Shown in pieces: positions 7,851 through 16,739 of a DNA stretch of 56,314 nt. The DNA comes from a bacterium (GTDB lineage Bacteria; Verrucomicrobiota; Kiritimatiellia; CAIKKV01; CAIYGI01): assembly GCA_025360745.1 (NCBI GenBank), contig JANYBP010000019.1, positions 1 to 56,314 on the forward strand, read 5' to 3'. Position 1 is the stretch's first letter, and each line of letters starts with the position of its first letter. The notes beneath the pieces are model-generated. The model made no database searches. It had not been told where the DNA came from and saw only the letters and a list, made by a program, of their open reading frames with translations. The position numbers and the translations under genes are program-made.

Positions 7851-9185
7851 ATGACTGCGCAGGAACAAATGAAAGCGGAGATCCTGGCCAGGGTTGCGGA
7901 ATACTACCGCCAGGTCCATGCCCCGGCGCGGAACGAGCCTTTTATAGCCGGGCAATCGCGTGTCAACTACGCCGGGCGCGTTTTCGACGAGCGCGAACTG
8001 GTGAACCTGGTCGACTCCTCGCTCGATTTCTGGCTGACCTACGGCGATTATTCCCGCGCCTTCGAAAAGCGGCTGGCGGACTATCTCGGCGTGCGCTGGT
8101 CGTTGCTGGTGAACTCCGGCTCGTCCGCCAATCTGCTGGCCTTCATGGCGCTGACCTCGCCGCTGCTGAAAGAACGGCGGGTCGAACGCGGCGACGAGGT
8201 TATCACCGTTGCCTGCTGTTTCCCGACGACCGTCGCCCCGATCGTGCAGTACGGCGCCGTGCCGGTGTTTGTGGATGTCGAACTGGCCACCGCCAACATC
8301 GATGTTTCACAGCTCGAAGCCGCCCTGTCGCCGAAAACCAAGGCGGTCATGCTGGCGCACACGCTTGGCAACCCCTTCGACGTCAGGGCGGTCAAGGCCT
8401 TCTGCGCCAGGCACGGGCTTTGGCTGATCGAGGACAATTGCGATGCGCTCGGCAGCCGTGTGGACGGACAATGCACGGGCGCCTTCGGCGATATCGGCGC
8501 CTCCAGTTTTTATCCGCCCCACCACATGACCATGGGCGAAGGCGGAGCGGTCTACACGAACGATCCGCTGCTTCGCAGGATCATGCTCTCGCTGCGGGAC
8601 TGGGGCCGCGACTGCTGGTGCGACAGCGGCGTGGACAACACCTGCGGCAACCGCTTCACGAAGCGGTTTGGCAGCCTGCCCCGCGGCTACGACCATAAAT
8701 ATGTCTACAGCCACTTCGGCTACAACCTCAAGGCGACCGACCTGCAGGCCGCCATCGGCTGCGCCCAGCTCGAAAAGCTGCCGGCCTTCGTCGAGCAACG
8801 AAAAGCGAACTTCCGGCTGCTTTATGAAGGCTTAAAAGATCTCGGCTGGCTGTTGCTGCCGCAAACCATTCCCGGTGCGGACCCCTCCTGGTTCGGTTTT
8901 CTGATGACGCTTCAGGAAGGAGCGCCCGTGAACCGCAACCAGCTTGCCGGGCATCTGGAGCGCAACAACATCCAAACCCGCAACCTCTTCGCCGGCAACC
9001 TCATCCGCCACCCCTGTTTTGACGGTCTGAAAGAGGGCGCCGATTACCGCATCGCCGCGCCCTTGAAAAACACGGACACGATCATGAACCAGAGCCTGTG
9101 GATCGGCGTCTATCCGGGAATGACGGAACAGATGATGATTCATATGGTTCGAACTATTCGCAGCTCGGTCGGACAATGCCAATAA
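7851..9185 (+). CDS. rfbH: CDP-4-keto-6-deoxyglucose 3-dehydrase (E1)
   Basis: PMP and iron-sulfur enzyme removing the C3 hydroxyl of CDP-4-keto-6-deoxyglucose (AscC/RfbH/DdhC type). It has the aminotransferase fold, but the usual Schiff-base lysine is replaced by histidine in SFYPPHHMTMGEGG, the hallmark of this dehydrase. A cysteine cluster, DCWCDSGVDNTCGNRF, supplies ligands expected for the 2Fe-2S centre. ATG 7851 has GCGGAGG upstream and gives 444 aa, close to the usual 437. Its reductase partner (E3, RfbI/AscD) is not in the window, so electrons must come from a protein encoded elsewhere. Confidence 0.94.
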   Translation: MTAQEQMKAEILARVAEYYRQVHAPARNEPFIAGQSRVNYAGRVFDERELVNLVDSSLDFWLTYGDYSRAFEKRLADYLGVRWSLLVNSGSSANLLAFMALTSPLLKERRVERGDEVITVACCFPTTVAPIVQYGAVPVFVDVELATANIDVSQLEAALSPKTKAVMLAHTLGNPFDVRAVKAFCARHGLWLIEDNCDALGSRVDGQCTGAFGDIGASSFYPPHHMTMGEGGAVYTNDPLLRRIMLSLRDWGRDCWCDSGVDNTCGNRFTKRFGSLPRGYDHKYVYSHFGYNLKATDLQAAIGCAQLEKLPAFVEQRKANFRLLYEGLKDLGWLLLPQTIPGADPSWFGFLMTLQEGAPVNRNQLAGHLERNNIQTRNLFAGNLIRHPCFDGLKEGADYRIAAPLKNTDTIMNQSLWIGVYPGMTEQMMIHMVRTIRSSVGQCQ

Positions 9186-9204
9186 ATCTCCAGTAATTTA
9201 TGCC

Positions 9205-10257
9205 ATGGATAATCCGCTCAAGACCGATCTCGACCACATCCTGGAACATACCCAGGGGCTTTGGGATGAACTCCGGGGCCAGCGTTTGTTCATAACCGGC
9301 GGAACGGGTTTTTTCGGCAGCTGGCTGATGGAGAGTCTGGCCTGGGCCAACGACAAACTTGGATTGAATGCGCGGGCCGTGGTGCTGACCCGTGATCCCG
9401 GGGCGTTTGCGCGCAAAGCGCCGCATCTGGTTAATCACCCTGCGATCAGCATCCATATCGGCGATGTTCGTGACTTTGCATTTCCCGAAGGGCAGTTCAG
9501 TCATGCCATCCATGCCGCCACCGATGTCAACGCCAGATCGGATGCCGAGCATCGCCTGCTGACGTTCGATACCATCGTTGAGGGTGCCCGCAGGTTCATG
9601 GAATTTGCCGCCCATGCCGGTGCAAAGAAAGCATTGCTCGCCAGTTCGGGCGCCGTGTATGGACGACAACCGCCGGACATGCCGCGCATGCCTGAAGATT
9701 ATACGGGCGGGCCCGAACCGGCGGATCCGCGGTCGGCCTACGGGGAAGGGAAGCGCGCCGCCGAGACGTTGAGCGCTCTCTATGCCGGCCAACACGGCGT
9801 TGCGCTTAAGATTGCCCGTGGTTTCGCCTTTGTCGGGCCGTATTTGCCGCTGGACACGCATGTGGCTGTGGGGAATTTTATCCGGGACGGACTGCGTGGC
9901 GGTCCGATTCTGGTGAATGGGGACGGCGCGGCCTATCGCTCATATTTGTATGCGGCCGACTTGGCCGTCTGGCTCTGGACGATTTTACTGCGCGGCGAGT
10001 CGAGTCGTCCTTATAATGTCGGTTCCGAGCAAGAAATCTCCATCGGCGCGCTGGCGCGAGCGGTGGCCAAAGCATGCCAGCCAGGCGCCGAGGTGTGCAT
10101 CGCTCAACAAGTCATGCCTGGCGTCACGCCGGAAAGATACGTGCCTGACACCCGGCATGCGCTGAGTGGACTGGGTCTTCGGACGTGGATTCCGTTGGAC
10201 GAAGCCATCCAACGCACCATCCGATGGCATCGGCAATCTGGAAGCGCCGCACCCTGA
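9205..10257 (+). CDS. SDR-family sugar-nucleotide reductase/epimerase
   Basis: Extended SDR protein (350 aa) with GGTGFFGSWL for NAD(P) binding near residue 32, ASSGAVYGR holding the catalytic serine region, and YGEGKRAAE with the YxxxK pair. ARGFAFVGPYLPLD and AYRSYLYAADLAVWLW are typical of nucleotide-sugar epimerases and reductases. Sitting after rfbFGH, it may reduce a CDP-4-keto-3,6-dideoxyhexose (abequose or paratose synthase role) or act on the branched product of the TPP enzyme downstream. The exact substrate cannot be read from sequence. It follows rfbH by 19 bases. Confidence 0.8.
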   Translation: MDNPLKTDLDHILEHTQGLWDELRGQRLFITGGTGFFGSWLMESLAWANDKLGLNARAVVLTRDPGAFARKAPHLVNHPAISIHIGDVRDFAFPEGQFSHAIHAATDVNARSDAEHRLLTFDTIVEGARRFMEFAAHAGAKKALLASSGAVYGRQPPDMPRMPEDYTGGPEPADPRSAYGEGKRAAETLSALYAGQHGVALKIARGFAFVGPYLPLDTHVAVGNFIRDGLRGGPILVNGDGAAYRSYLYAADLAVWLWTILLRGESSRPYNVGSEQEISIGALARAVAKACQPGAEVCIAQQVMPGVTPERYVPDTRHALSGLGLRTWIPLDEAIQRTIRWHRQSGSAAP

Positions 10258-10291
10258 CAGGCGGAATGCCGTCTTCCCGTGTGACTATTTG

Positions 10292-10323
10292 TTGAACGAC
10301 GACGCGCTTAAATGCTAGCATTT
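10292..10323 (+). promoter_or_regulatory. Possible promoter with palindrome before the NeuB-like gene
   Basis: TTGAAC and TAGCAT are separated by 18 bases, and the -10 region overlaps a perfect 14-nt palindrome AAATGCTAGCATTT (10310-10323). The spacer of 86 bases is long compared with the overlaps elsewhere in the operon, so an internal promoter with an operator is possible. The -10 hexamer is poor, so this is tentative. Confidence 0.35.
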
Positions 10324-10343
10324 CAAAAGAAAGGCGGATCATC

Positions 10344-11219
10344 ATGAAGACAGTTAAAATTGGTTCTGCAGTGGTGGGCACAGGTTGTCCCTGCTTTATC
10401 GTGGGAGAAATCGGGATCAATCATAATGGGGAAATGGATATCGCCAAGAAACTGATCGATGTCGCCGAGGCTTCCGGATGCAATGCGATAAAATTCCAGA
10501 AAAGGACCGTTGATGTCGTGTATACGCCGGAAGAATTGGCCAAACTCAGGGAAAATCCCTTCGGGCCGACCAACGGGCATCTCAAGCGCGGCCTTGAGTT
10601 CGGACAGAAGGAATTCGAGGAAATTGACGGCTATTGCCGCGAACAGGAAATAATCTGGTTTGCATCGTGCTGGGACGAGGGCGCGGTGGACTTCATAGAT
10701 AGGTTCAATCCGCCCTGCTATAAGATTGCCTCCGCCAGCCTTACCGACGACAAGTTGCTGAAGCATACCCGCGCCAAAGGCAAACCCATCATTCTTTCCA
10801 CTGGCATGAGCACGCTGGAGGAAATCGATCATGCCGTCGAAGTCTTGGGGAAAAAGGATTTGATCATCCTGCAGGCAACCAGCACGTATCCGTCGAATTA
10901 CGACGAACTGGATCTGAACGTCATTCCCGAGTTTATCAAGCGCTATGATGTGCCCGTCGGCTATTCGGGACACGAAACCGGGATCGCCACTTCCGTGGCC
11001 GCGGTGGCGCTTGGCGCCTGCATGGTGGAGAGGCATATCACCTTGGAGCGCTCCATGTGGGGTTCCGATCAGGCCGCTTCCCTTGGACCCAGCGGCTTGA
11101 CCCGGCTGGTGCGCGATATCCGTTTGGTGGAAATGTCGATGGGCAGCAGCGTGAAGCGCGTCTTCGAAAAGGAAAAGCCCATCATCAAAAAGTTGCGCCG
11201 GGTGGGAGCCCGTCCGTGA
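10344..11219 (+). CDS. NeuB-type sialic acid/nonulosonate synthase, short form
   Basis: TIM-barrel synthase that condenses phosphoenolpyruvate with an aldose to form a nonulosonic-type 2-keto-3-deoxy acid. Motifs of the NeuB family are visible: VGEIGINHNG, AIKFQKRT, ILSTGMSTLEE, GYSGHETG and VERHITLERSMWGSDQAASL. At 291 aa it ends soon after the barrel and lacks the C-terminal SAF/antifreeze-like domain of standard NeuB proteins (about 340-350 aa). AAAGGCGGATCATC precedes the ATG. Its stop overlaps the GTG of a KdsC-like phosphatase, suggesting that the product is phosphorylated and then hydrolysed. Confidence 0.88.
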   Translation: MKTVKIGSAVVGTGCPCFIVGEIGINHNGEMDIAKKLIDVAEASGCNAIKFQKRTVDVVYTPEELAKLRENPFGPTNGHLKRGLEFGQKEFEEIDGYCREQEIIWFASCWDEGAVDFIDRFNPPCYKIASASLTDDKLLKHTRAKGKPIILSTGMSTLEEIDHAVEVLGKKDLIILQATSTYPSNYDELDLNVIPEFIKRYDVPVGYSGHETGIATSVAAVALGACMVERHITLERSMWGSDQAASLGPSGLTRLVRDIRLVEMSMGSSVKRVFEKEKPIIKKLRRVGARP

Positions 11220-11707
11220 CCCCAATCAAGGCCGTGGCCCTGGATGTGGACGGAGTATTGACGGACGGGTCATTTGCCTGGGGCCCGGGGGGAGAGGAAT
11301 TCAAACGGTTTTCGTTCCGCGATGTGATGGGCATATCGCTGGCGAAAAAAGCCGGCCTGGTGATCGCCTTGATCTCAGGCGAGGCCAGCCCGCTGGTGGA
11401 CCGCTTCGCCCAAAAGATGGGAATCGCCGACGTTTACAAGGGCTGCAAGGACAAGGCCGCGGCGTTGCGGGAGTTCGCCGGACACTGCGGTCTTTCCGTG
11501 GAAGAGATTTGTTTTGTCGGAGACGATGTCAACGACCTGCCCGCTTTTGCCGTTGCGGGATTCGCGGCCGCCCCCGCGGACGCTCATCTGAAAGTCAAGG
11601 GCGAGGCCGACTATGTGGCGCAGGCCGGCGGCGGACATGGCGCCGTGCGTGAGATATTGGAATATCTGATGGAGGGTGGTTTCGCAGGCAAGCCGATGGG
11701 AAGCTGA
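11216..11707 (+). CDS. KdsC-like HAD phosphatase
   Basis: Haloacid dehalogenase phosphatase of the KdsC/CMP-Neu N-terminal type, about 163 aa. The catalytic DVDGVLTDG lies at the N-terminus (nucleophile and acid Asp), then FSFRDVMGISLAKKAG, the serine motif LISGE and the metal motif FVGDDVNDLPAF. KdsC removes phosphate from KDO-8-phosphate; here the partner is the NeuB-like synthase, so a nonulosonate phosphate is the likely substrate (inference). The GTG at 11216 overlaps the preceding stop as GTGA; the longer open frame from 11057 lies inside the previous gene. Confidence 0.88.
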   Translation: MTPIKAVALDVDGVLTDGSFAWGPGGEEFKRFSFRDVMGISLAKKAGLVIALISGEASPLVDRFAQKMGIADVYKGCKDKAAALREFAGHCGLSVEEICFVGDDVNDLPAFAVAGFAAAPADAHLKVKGEADYVAQAGGGHGAVREILEYLMEGGFAGKPMGS

Positions 11708-11711
11708 CGCA

Positions 11712-13538
11712 ATGGCCGTGAAATTGTCCGATTATGTATTTAAGTTTCTTGCCGGCAAGGGCGTGAAGCATGTCTTCATGTTGCCTGGCGGCGGAGCGAT
11801 GCACCTTGATGATTCGTTGGGCCGATGCCAGGCGATAAAATACACCTGTTTCCTGCACGAACAAGCGCTCGCCATCGCGGCGGAAGCCTATGCTCAAAAC
11901 ACGAATTTTCCTGGAGTAGGACTGGTGACCTCCGGTCCCGGCAGCACCAACGCCATCACCGGCGTGGCCGCGGCTTACATCGACTCCACGCCTTGCGTGT
12001 TTATTTCCGGACAGGCCAAGCGCTCGGACCTGAAAGGCGCCAGCGGTGTCCGACAGATGGGTTCGCAGGAGGTGGACATCGTCTCCATGGTCGCGTGTAT
12101 CACCAAGTACGCGGTGACCGTGCTGGAACCGGACGAGATTAAGTTTCATCTGGAAAAAGCCTGGCATTCCGCAACCAGCGGGAGAATGGGGCCGGTCTGG
12201 CTGGATATTCCCCTGGATGTGCAGGCGGCGCTGATTGACGAAACGCGCTTGCGGGGTTTTTCGCCCGACCAGGATGGCGGCAAACCCGCGCTGGAGCGCA
12301 AAGCGGCAACCAACGTCGTCGCGATGTTAAATGCGACCGAACGCCCCTTGATCCTGGCCGGAAACGGCGTCAAACTAGCCGGCGCGCAGGAAACGCTTTG
12401 CCGTTTCGCCGAGACCAATCAAATTCCGGTTTTGCTGACTTGGAAAACGGCCGATTTCCTCGATTACGATCATCCCTTGAATTTCGGGAGTCCCGGAATC
12501 ATGGGATGCCGTTCGGCGAACTTCATCGTGCAGAATTGCGATCTACTGCTGGTTCTGGGGAGCCGGCTTGAACCCAGCATTACCGCCTTCAACAGCGCGG
12601 GGTTCGCCAAAAACGCCCGAAAAGTCATGGTCGATATTGATGAGGCGGAAATAAGGAAGCTCGGTCATATCGATTACCCCGTCGTCGCCGATGCGGGCGA
12701 ATTTCTCCAGGCGCTGAACGAAAAGCAACGCGACATTAAGACGCGGGACAGGAGCGAATGGCTTTCATATTGTCGCCGGCTCAAAGAACGGTATCCGGTT
12801 GTTCTGGACGAGTATCAACAGTGCGCTGACAACGTCAATTTGTATGTCTTTACCGACATGCTCTTCCGGCAACTGACCGCGGACGATGTCATCGCGCCGG
12901 AAAGTTCCGGGGCGGCCGGCGAAGTTACCTACCAGGCGATGAGGGTCAAAAAAGGGCAGAAAATCAAAAACGCCGCCGGTCTCGGCTCCATGGGATTCGG
13001 CTTGCCTTATGCCATTGGCGCCTGCATCGCGAATAACGGGCGACGCACCATTCTGATTAACGGCGACGGCGCTTTTCAGCTCAACATCCAGGAACTTGAA
13101 ACTGTGAAGCGGCTGAAACTGCCCATCAAGATATTTATTCTCGACAACAATGGCTATGGCAGCATCATGGCGACCCAGCGGAATATGTTCAACGGCTTTT
13201 ACGTTGGCTCGGAGCCAGGCAGCGGGTTGACCCTGCCGGATTTGTGCGCCGTGGCCGGCGCCTACGGCATCCGCCACGAGCAGGCCTCCAGCCATCAGGA
13301 GTTGGCGGCGGCCATCGCCCGCACCCTGGCCGGCGCCGATCCCGTGCTCTGCGACATCAAGATCACCCGGGCCCATGTTACCGCCCCGAAGGTGCAGGCC
13401 ATGAAAACGCCCGAAGGCAGCATGGTCTCCAAGCCTTTGGAAGATATGTGGCCCTATCTGCCGCCGGAAGAACTTGCCCAAAACATGATCGCGAATAGAA
13501 AGGCCGATGGCCATGACCGTACCCCCGATGAAAAATGA
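11712..13538 (+). CDS. Acetolactate-synthase-like TPP enzyme, possibly YerE-like carboligase
   Basis: Thiamine-diphosphate enzyme of the acetohydroxyacid synthase superfamily, 608 aa. The PYR domain holds the catalytic glutamate in FLHEQALAIAAEAYA and the GPGSTNAITGVA loop. A middle domain (LILAGNGVKLAGA) resembles the FAD/nucleotide fold. The PP domain has NGDGAFQLNIQELE followed by LDNNGYGSI, the metal-diphosphate motif. No small regulatory subunit or ilvC lies nearby, so a branched-chain amino acid role is unlikely. In the yersiniose pathway a homologue, YerE, adds a two-carbon unit from pyruvate to CDP-4-keto-3,6-dideoxyglucose. The company of rfbFGH makes that role attractive, but it is inference. 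Confidence 0.82.
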   Translation: MAVKLSDYVFKFLAGKGVKHVFMLPGGGAMHLDDSLGRCQAIKYTCFLHEQALAIAAEAYAQNTNFPGVGLVTSGPGSTNAITGVAAAYIDSTPCVFISGQAKRSDLKGASGVRQMGSQEVDIVSMVACITKYAVTVLEPDEIKFHLEKAWHSATSGRMGPVWLDIPLDVQAALIDETRLRGFSPDQDGGKPALERKAATNVVAMLNATERPLILAGNGVKLAGAQETLCRFAETNQIPVLLTWKTADFLDYDHPLNFGSPGIMGCRSANFIVQNCDLLLVLGSRLEPSITAFNSAGFAKNARKVMVDIDEAEIRKLGHIDYPVVADAGEFLQALNEKQRDIKTRDRSEWLSYCRRLKERYPVVLDEYQQCADNVNLYVFTDMLFRQLTADDVIAPESSGAAGEVTYQAMRVKKGQKIKNAAGLGSMGFGLPYAIGACIANNGRRTILINGDGAFQLNIQELETVKRLKLPIKIFILDNNGYGSIMATQRNMFNGFYVGSEPGSGLTLPDLCAVAGAYGIRHEQASSHQELAAAIARTLAGADPVLCDIKITRAHVTAPKVQAMKTPEGSMVSKPLEDMWPYLPPEELAQNMIANRKADGHDRTPDEK

Positions 13539-14637
13539 CCCGTTATCTCGCGAGCGGATATCCGAACTGCTGGCGCAGCGGAGAAATTACCGGCGGGAAA
13601 TACAGGATTTGATCAAACAATATCCGTGTGTGGTGTTTTACGGATGCGGCGCAATTCTCAACAGCATTGTCGACACATGGAATGAGTACATCGGGCGCAA
13701 AATAGATTTCTGCTGCGATAGCGATGAAAAAAAGTGGGGGAAGTACTATTGTGGCGCGAAATGTATTTCGCCTGAAGAACTCATCGCCATGAAGAATGAG
13801 TGCGCGGTGTTTGTCACGATCGGCGACTTCTATCCCGTATTTAAGTATTTATCGGAGCGCGGATGCCCTTGCGTAAATCTTATCTACAAATACGATATCG
13901 TGGCCTCTGAATATTTGGCGCATTGCGATCACGGAGAGATTGTAGACAACCTTTGTAAAGTCCGCGCCCTTTTAAGCGACGGGCAATCGAAGAAGGTGTT
14001 CGATGCCATTGTCGGCAGAATTCTGGGCGGCGGCAAAGACGCAAGCATTATGGCGGACGTTTGCGAGAAGAACCAGTATTTCTGGAATGATATCATCGGA
14101 TTGTCCGATCGCGAGTGTTTTGTCGATATAGGGGCATTCGACGGCGACACGATCAAAGATTTTGTCAGTCGTACACATGCCAGATTCGAACGCATCGATG
14201 CGTTTGAGGTGGACGCAATCAACTTCGGTTCACTGAAAGCCAACGTCGGACACATCCCGGAAAAAGACAGAATCAGGCTTTTCAACCTGGGTGTCTGGGA
14301 CAGCGAATGCGATATCACTTACAGCATCGGAAGTTCGCAAAGCACGGTTGGAAGCGGCGAGGGCAAGGGACACGTTGTTCCGCTCGATACCGCGCTGCCT
14401 GGTGAGAAGGTCACCTTTGTCAAGATGGATATCGAAGGCGCCGAACTTCGCGCCTTGCGTGGCGCGGGGCGTATTATACGGACGCAAAAACCCAGGTTGG
14501 CAATCTGCGTGTATCACGATTTTAAACACCTCTGGGAAATTCCGCTTTATATCAAAACGCTGGTCCCGGAATACAAGATTTATCTGCGCCATCATACGAA
14601 TCTGGAATATGAAACCGTGTGCTACGCGGTATTGTGA
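13507..14637 (+). CDS. FkbM-family methyltransferase with N-terminal Rossmann-like domain
   Basis: SAM-dependent methyltransferase, about 369-376 aa. Residues from about 35 onward (VVFYGCGAILNSIV, CDSDEKKWG) resemble a nucleotide-binding Rossmann domain often found with glycan methyltransferases. The FkbM domain follows: FVDIGAFDGDTIKDF, FEVDAINFGSL and VKMDIEGAELRALRGA. The start is uncertain among ATGs at 13507, 13513 and 13528, all overlapping the end of the TPP gene. It probably O-methylates a sugar or sugar precursor in the glycan. The local sequence is visibly richer in A and T than the flanking metabolic operons, as is common in transferred surface-glycan genes. Confidence 0.82.
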   Translation: MAMTVPPMKNDPLSRERISELLAQRRNYRREIQDLIKQYPCVVFYGCGAILNSIVDTWNEYIGRKIDFCCDSDEKKWGKYYCGAKCISPEELIAMKNECAVFVTIGDFYPVFKYLSERGCPCVNLIYKYDIVASEYLAHCDHGEIVDNLCKVRALLSDGQSKKVFDAIVGRILGGGKDASIMADVCEKNQYFWNDIIGLSDRECFVDIGAFDGDTIKDFVSRTHARFERIDAFEVDAINFGSLKANVGHIPEKDRIRLFNLGVWDSECDITYSIGSSQSTVGSGEGKGHVVPLDTALPGEKVTFVKMDIEGAELRALRGAGRIIRTQKPRLAICVYHDFKHLWEIPLYIKTLVPEYKIYLRHHTNLEYETVCYAVL

Positions 14638-14658
14638 TTTACAGGCAGGAGTGCAACC

Positions 14659-15714
14659 ATGACCATGACCGCGAAAGAATTGGAACAATCGAAAAGAGAG
14701 AAACTGATCCGGGAGAAGCCCCAGGTTTTCGAAAAGATCAGAAAAATCGAGGAACGCTTTAAACAAGGCGTGGCCACCCCGATCATCGATATCGCTTATA
14801 GTTACGCCTGCAATCTCAAATGTCAGCATTGCACAGCGTCGCGCTTCGAGAAGAAAGGCCGCAAATTGACCCCCGCGGACCTGCGCAGAATCAGCGACGA
14901 GGCGCACGCACTGGGGCTTTGCCAATTCTGCCTGTCGGGCGGGGAACCGCTGATCTTCAAGGATCTCGACGAAGTTATCGGCGCGCTTCAGCCCGACAAG
15001 TTCCATCTGACCATGAGCACCAACGGGTATTTTCTGACGGAGGAAAAGGCGCGTCATCTGAAAGCCATCGGCCTCGACAAGGTCAAGATCAGCCTGGACG
15101 ATTATGACGAGAAACTGCATAACGCAAACCGCAACAGCGACGGGGCATACCGCAAGGCCATTGACGCCATGCTTGCCGCCAAGGCGGCGGGCTTGAGTGT
15201 CGTCATTCAGACCGTAGTAACCCACCAGAACTGTCAGACCGAACGTTTGATGCGGATGGCCGAATTCGCCCAGGAGCACGGATTTACCGTCGATGTCCTG
15301 ATTGCGCGGGCGACCGGCGCCTGGGAGGGAAAGCACGAGGTGTTGATCGACGAAAGCGACGCGGAATTTCTCAGAAAGGCGCATGAAAGATATCCGGTCC
15401 TGCACCGCGACACGTTCCCGTCTTACGGCATGGATAAAGGCTGCGGCTGCGTGCATTCGACCCTGCATATAACGCAATACGGAGATGTCCTGCCGTGCGT
15501 ATACATTCATATCGCCATCGGCAACATCTTTAAGGAAAGTCTGGCGGATATCATTAAGAGAGGGCAAAGCATCAAGTGTTTCAGCCGGCATAACCCCTTG
15601 TGTCTGTCAGGAGAGGACCGCAATTTCATCAACAAGTATATGACCAAATTCTATGGCAAGCCGGTGCCGATAGATTGGTCTGAAGCTTTCGACAAGGATG
15701 ATTTTGTGAAATGA
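14659..15714 (+). CDS. Radical SAM protein, first of a pair
   Basis: 351-aa radical SAM enzyme. The cluster motif is CNLKCQHC at residues 51-58, followed by LSGGEPLIF, the SAM-contacting GGE motif, and STNGYFLT. The C-terminal part has GCGCVHSTLHITQYGDVLPC and a later conserved cysteine, compatible with a SPASM-like auxiliary cluster. The substrate is unknown. Its stop overlaps the ATG of a second radical SAM gene, so the two are co-translated and may work in succession on a sugar, lipid carrier or peptide tied to the glycan locus. Confidence 0.85.
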   Translation: MTMTAKELEQSKREKLIREKPQVFEKIRKIEERFKQGVATPIIDIAYSYACNLKCQHCTASRFEKKGRKLTPADLRRISDEAHALGLCQFCLSGGEPLIFKDLDEVIGALQPDKFHLTMSTNGYFLTEEKARHLKAIGLDKVKISLDDYDEKLHNANRNSDGAYRKAIDAMLAAKAAGLSVVIQTVVTHQNCQTERLMRMAEFAQEHGFTVDVLIARATGAWEGKHEVLIDESDAEFLRKAHERYPVLHRDTFPSYGMDKGCGCVHSTLHITQYGDVLPCVYIHIAIGNIFKESLADIIKRGQSIKCFSRHNPLCLSGEDRNFINKYMTKFYGKPVPIDWSEAFDKDDFVK

Positions 15715-16736
15715 TCAAGTACACGGAGTTGAAGACAACCAACCGGCAGAATCTCAAAGATATTCTGCCGCTGGAAAAGCCGTTTACGGTGCTGATCGAG
15801 CCCTCAAGTTTGTGTAATTTTAAATGCGTACAGTGTTTTCAAAGTCTCAAGGCGGATAGTTATTTCACGCAAAACCGGAAAAACATGCCGCTGGCCCGTT
15901 TTCAACGGGTTATCGAACAGCTAAAGGCGTGGCCGGGCGACAAGATCAAGGTGCTCAAGTTGAGTTTGTACGGCGAACCTTTGATCAATCCCGATTTCTG
16001 CGCAATGCTGAAACTGGCCAGGGAGGCGGCTGTCACGGAAAGAATCGAAACCACCACCAACGCCTCGCTGTTGTCCCGCGATATCGCCGAGCAACTCGTG
16101 CTCAGCCAGCTTGATTACGCGCGGATATCCATCTATGCCGCCGACCAGGAAAAACACAGACACATCACGGGGTCGGGGATAGATATCAACGTCATTCATG
16201 AGAACTTGCGGGTGTTGCAGGAAATAAAGAAGCGACGCAACTCCGAGAAGCCCTTCGTCAGTTGCAAAATGCTCGATTCCTTTGGAGCGGAAAATGAGCG
16301 TTTTATCGGGATGTATCAGGACGTAACCGACGAGGTTTACATCGACAAGCCGCATAGTTGGATCAAGGTCGCGGACGGAGATTTCCTGAAGAATTATTAC
16401 CAGGACAACGTGGGCGCCGCGATTGGCGATATGACGCAACACAGCAGCCCCAGGATTGCCTGTCCCATGGCTTTCACAACCATGACCGTACGATGTAACG
16501 GCGATGTTTCGCCATGTTGTGTGGATTTTATCGGCGGAACCAATCTTGGCAATGTAGACACCGGGAATTTGCGGGAGATTTGGAATTCGGAGCGTTGGAT
16601 TGAGTTCCAGAAAATGCAATTGCTGAATCGGAAGCACGAGAATAGTTCTTGTGCACGATGCGATATTTATCGCAGCGACCATTATACCCGGGATAATATT
16701 GACGGTTTTCCGGTCGATAAATTGCGTAGGCGGTGA
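15711..16736 (+). CDS. Radical SAM/SPASM protein, second of a pair
   Basis: 341-aa radical SAM enzyme with CNFKCVQC at residues 35-42 and LSLYGEPLINPDF in the position of the GGE motif. The C-terminal region holds CPMAFTTMTVRCNGDVSPCC, TNLGNVDTGNLREIWNS and SSCARC, a typical SPASM layout for auxiliary 4Fe-4S clusters. It overlaps the first radical SAM gene by four bases and is followed three bases later by a GT2 gene. Function beyond radical chemistry cannot be assigned. It may modify a sugar, as some SPASM proteins do in aminoglycoside and cell-surface pathways. Confidence 0.87.
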   Translation: MIKYTELKTTNRQNLKDILPLEKPFTVLIEPSSLCNFKCVQCFQSLKADSYFTQNRKNMPLARFQRVIEQLKAWPGDKIKVLKLSLYGEPLINPDFCAMLKLAREAAVTERIETTTNASLLSRDIAEQLVLSQLDYARISIYAADQEKHRHITGSGIDINVIHENLRVLQEIKKRRNSEKPFVSCKMLDSFGAENERFIGMYQDVTDEVYIDKPHSWIKVADGDFLKNYYQDNVGAAIGDMTQHSSPRIACPMAFTTMTVRCNGDVSPCCVDFIGGTNLGNVDTGNLREIWNSERWIEFQKMQLLNRKHENSSCARCDIYRSDHYTRDNIDGFPVDKLRRR

Positions 16737-16739
16737 AAG

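Noticed and set aside
10344-13538. A branched-chain amino acid operon based on the TPP enzyme
   Set aside because: No small subunit, ilvC, ilvD or leu genes are nearby; the neighbours are sugar-nucleotide and NeuB-type genes.
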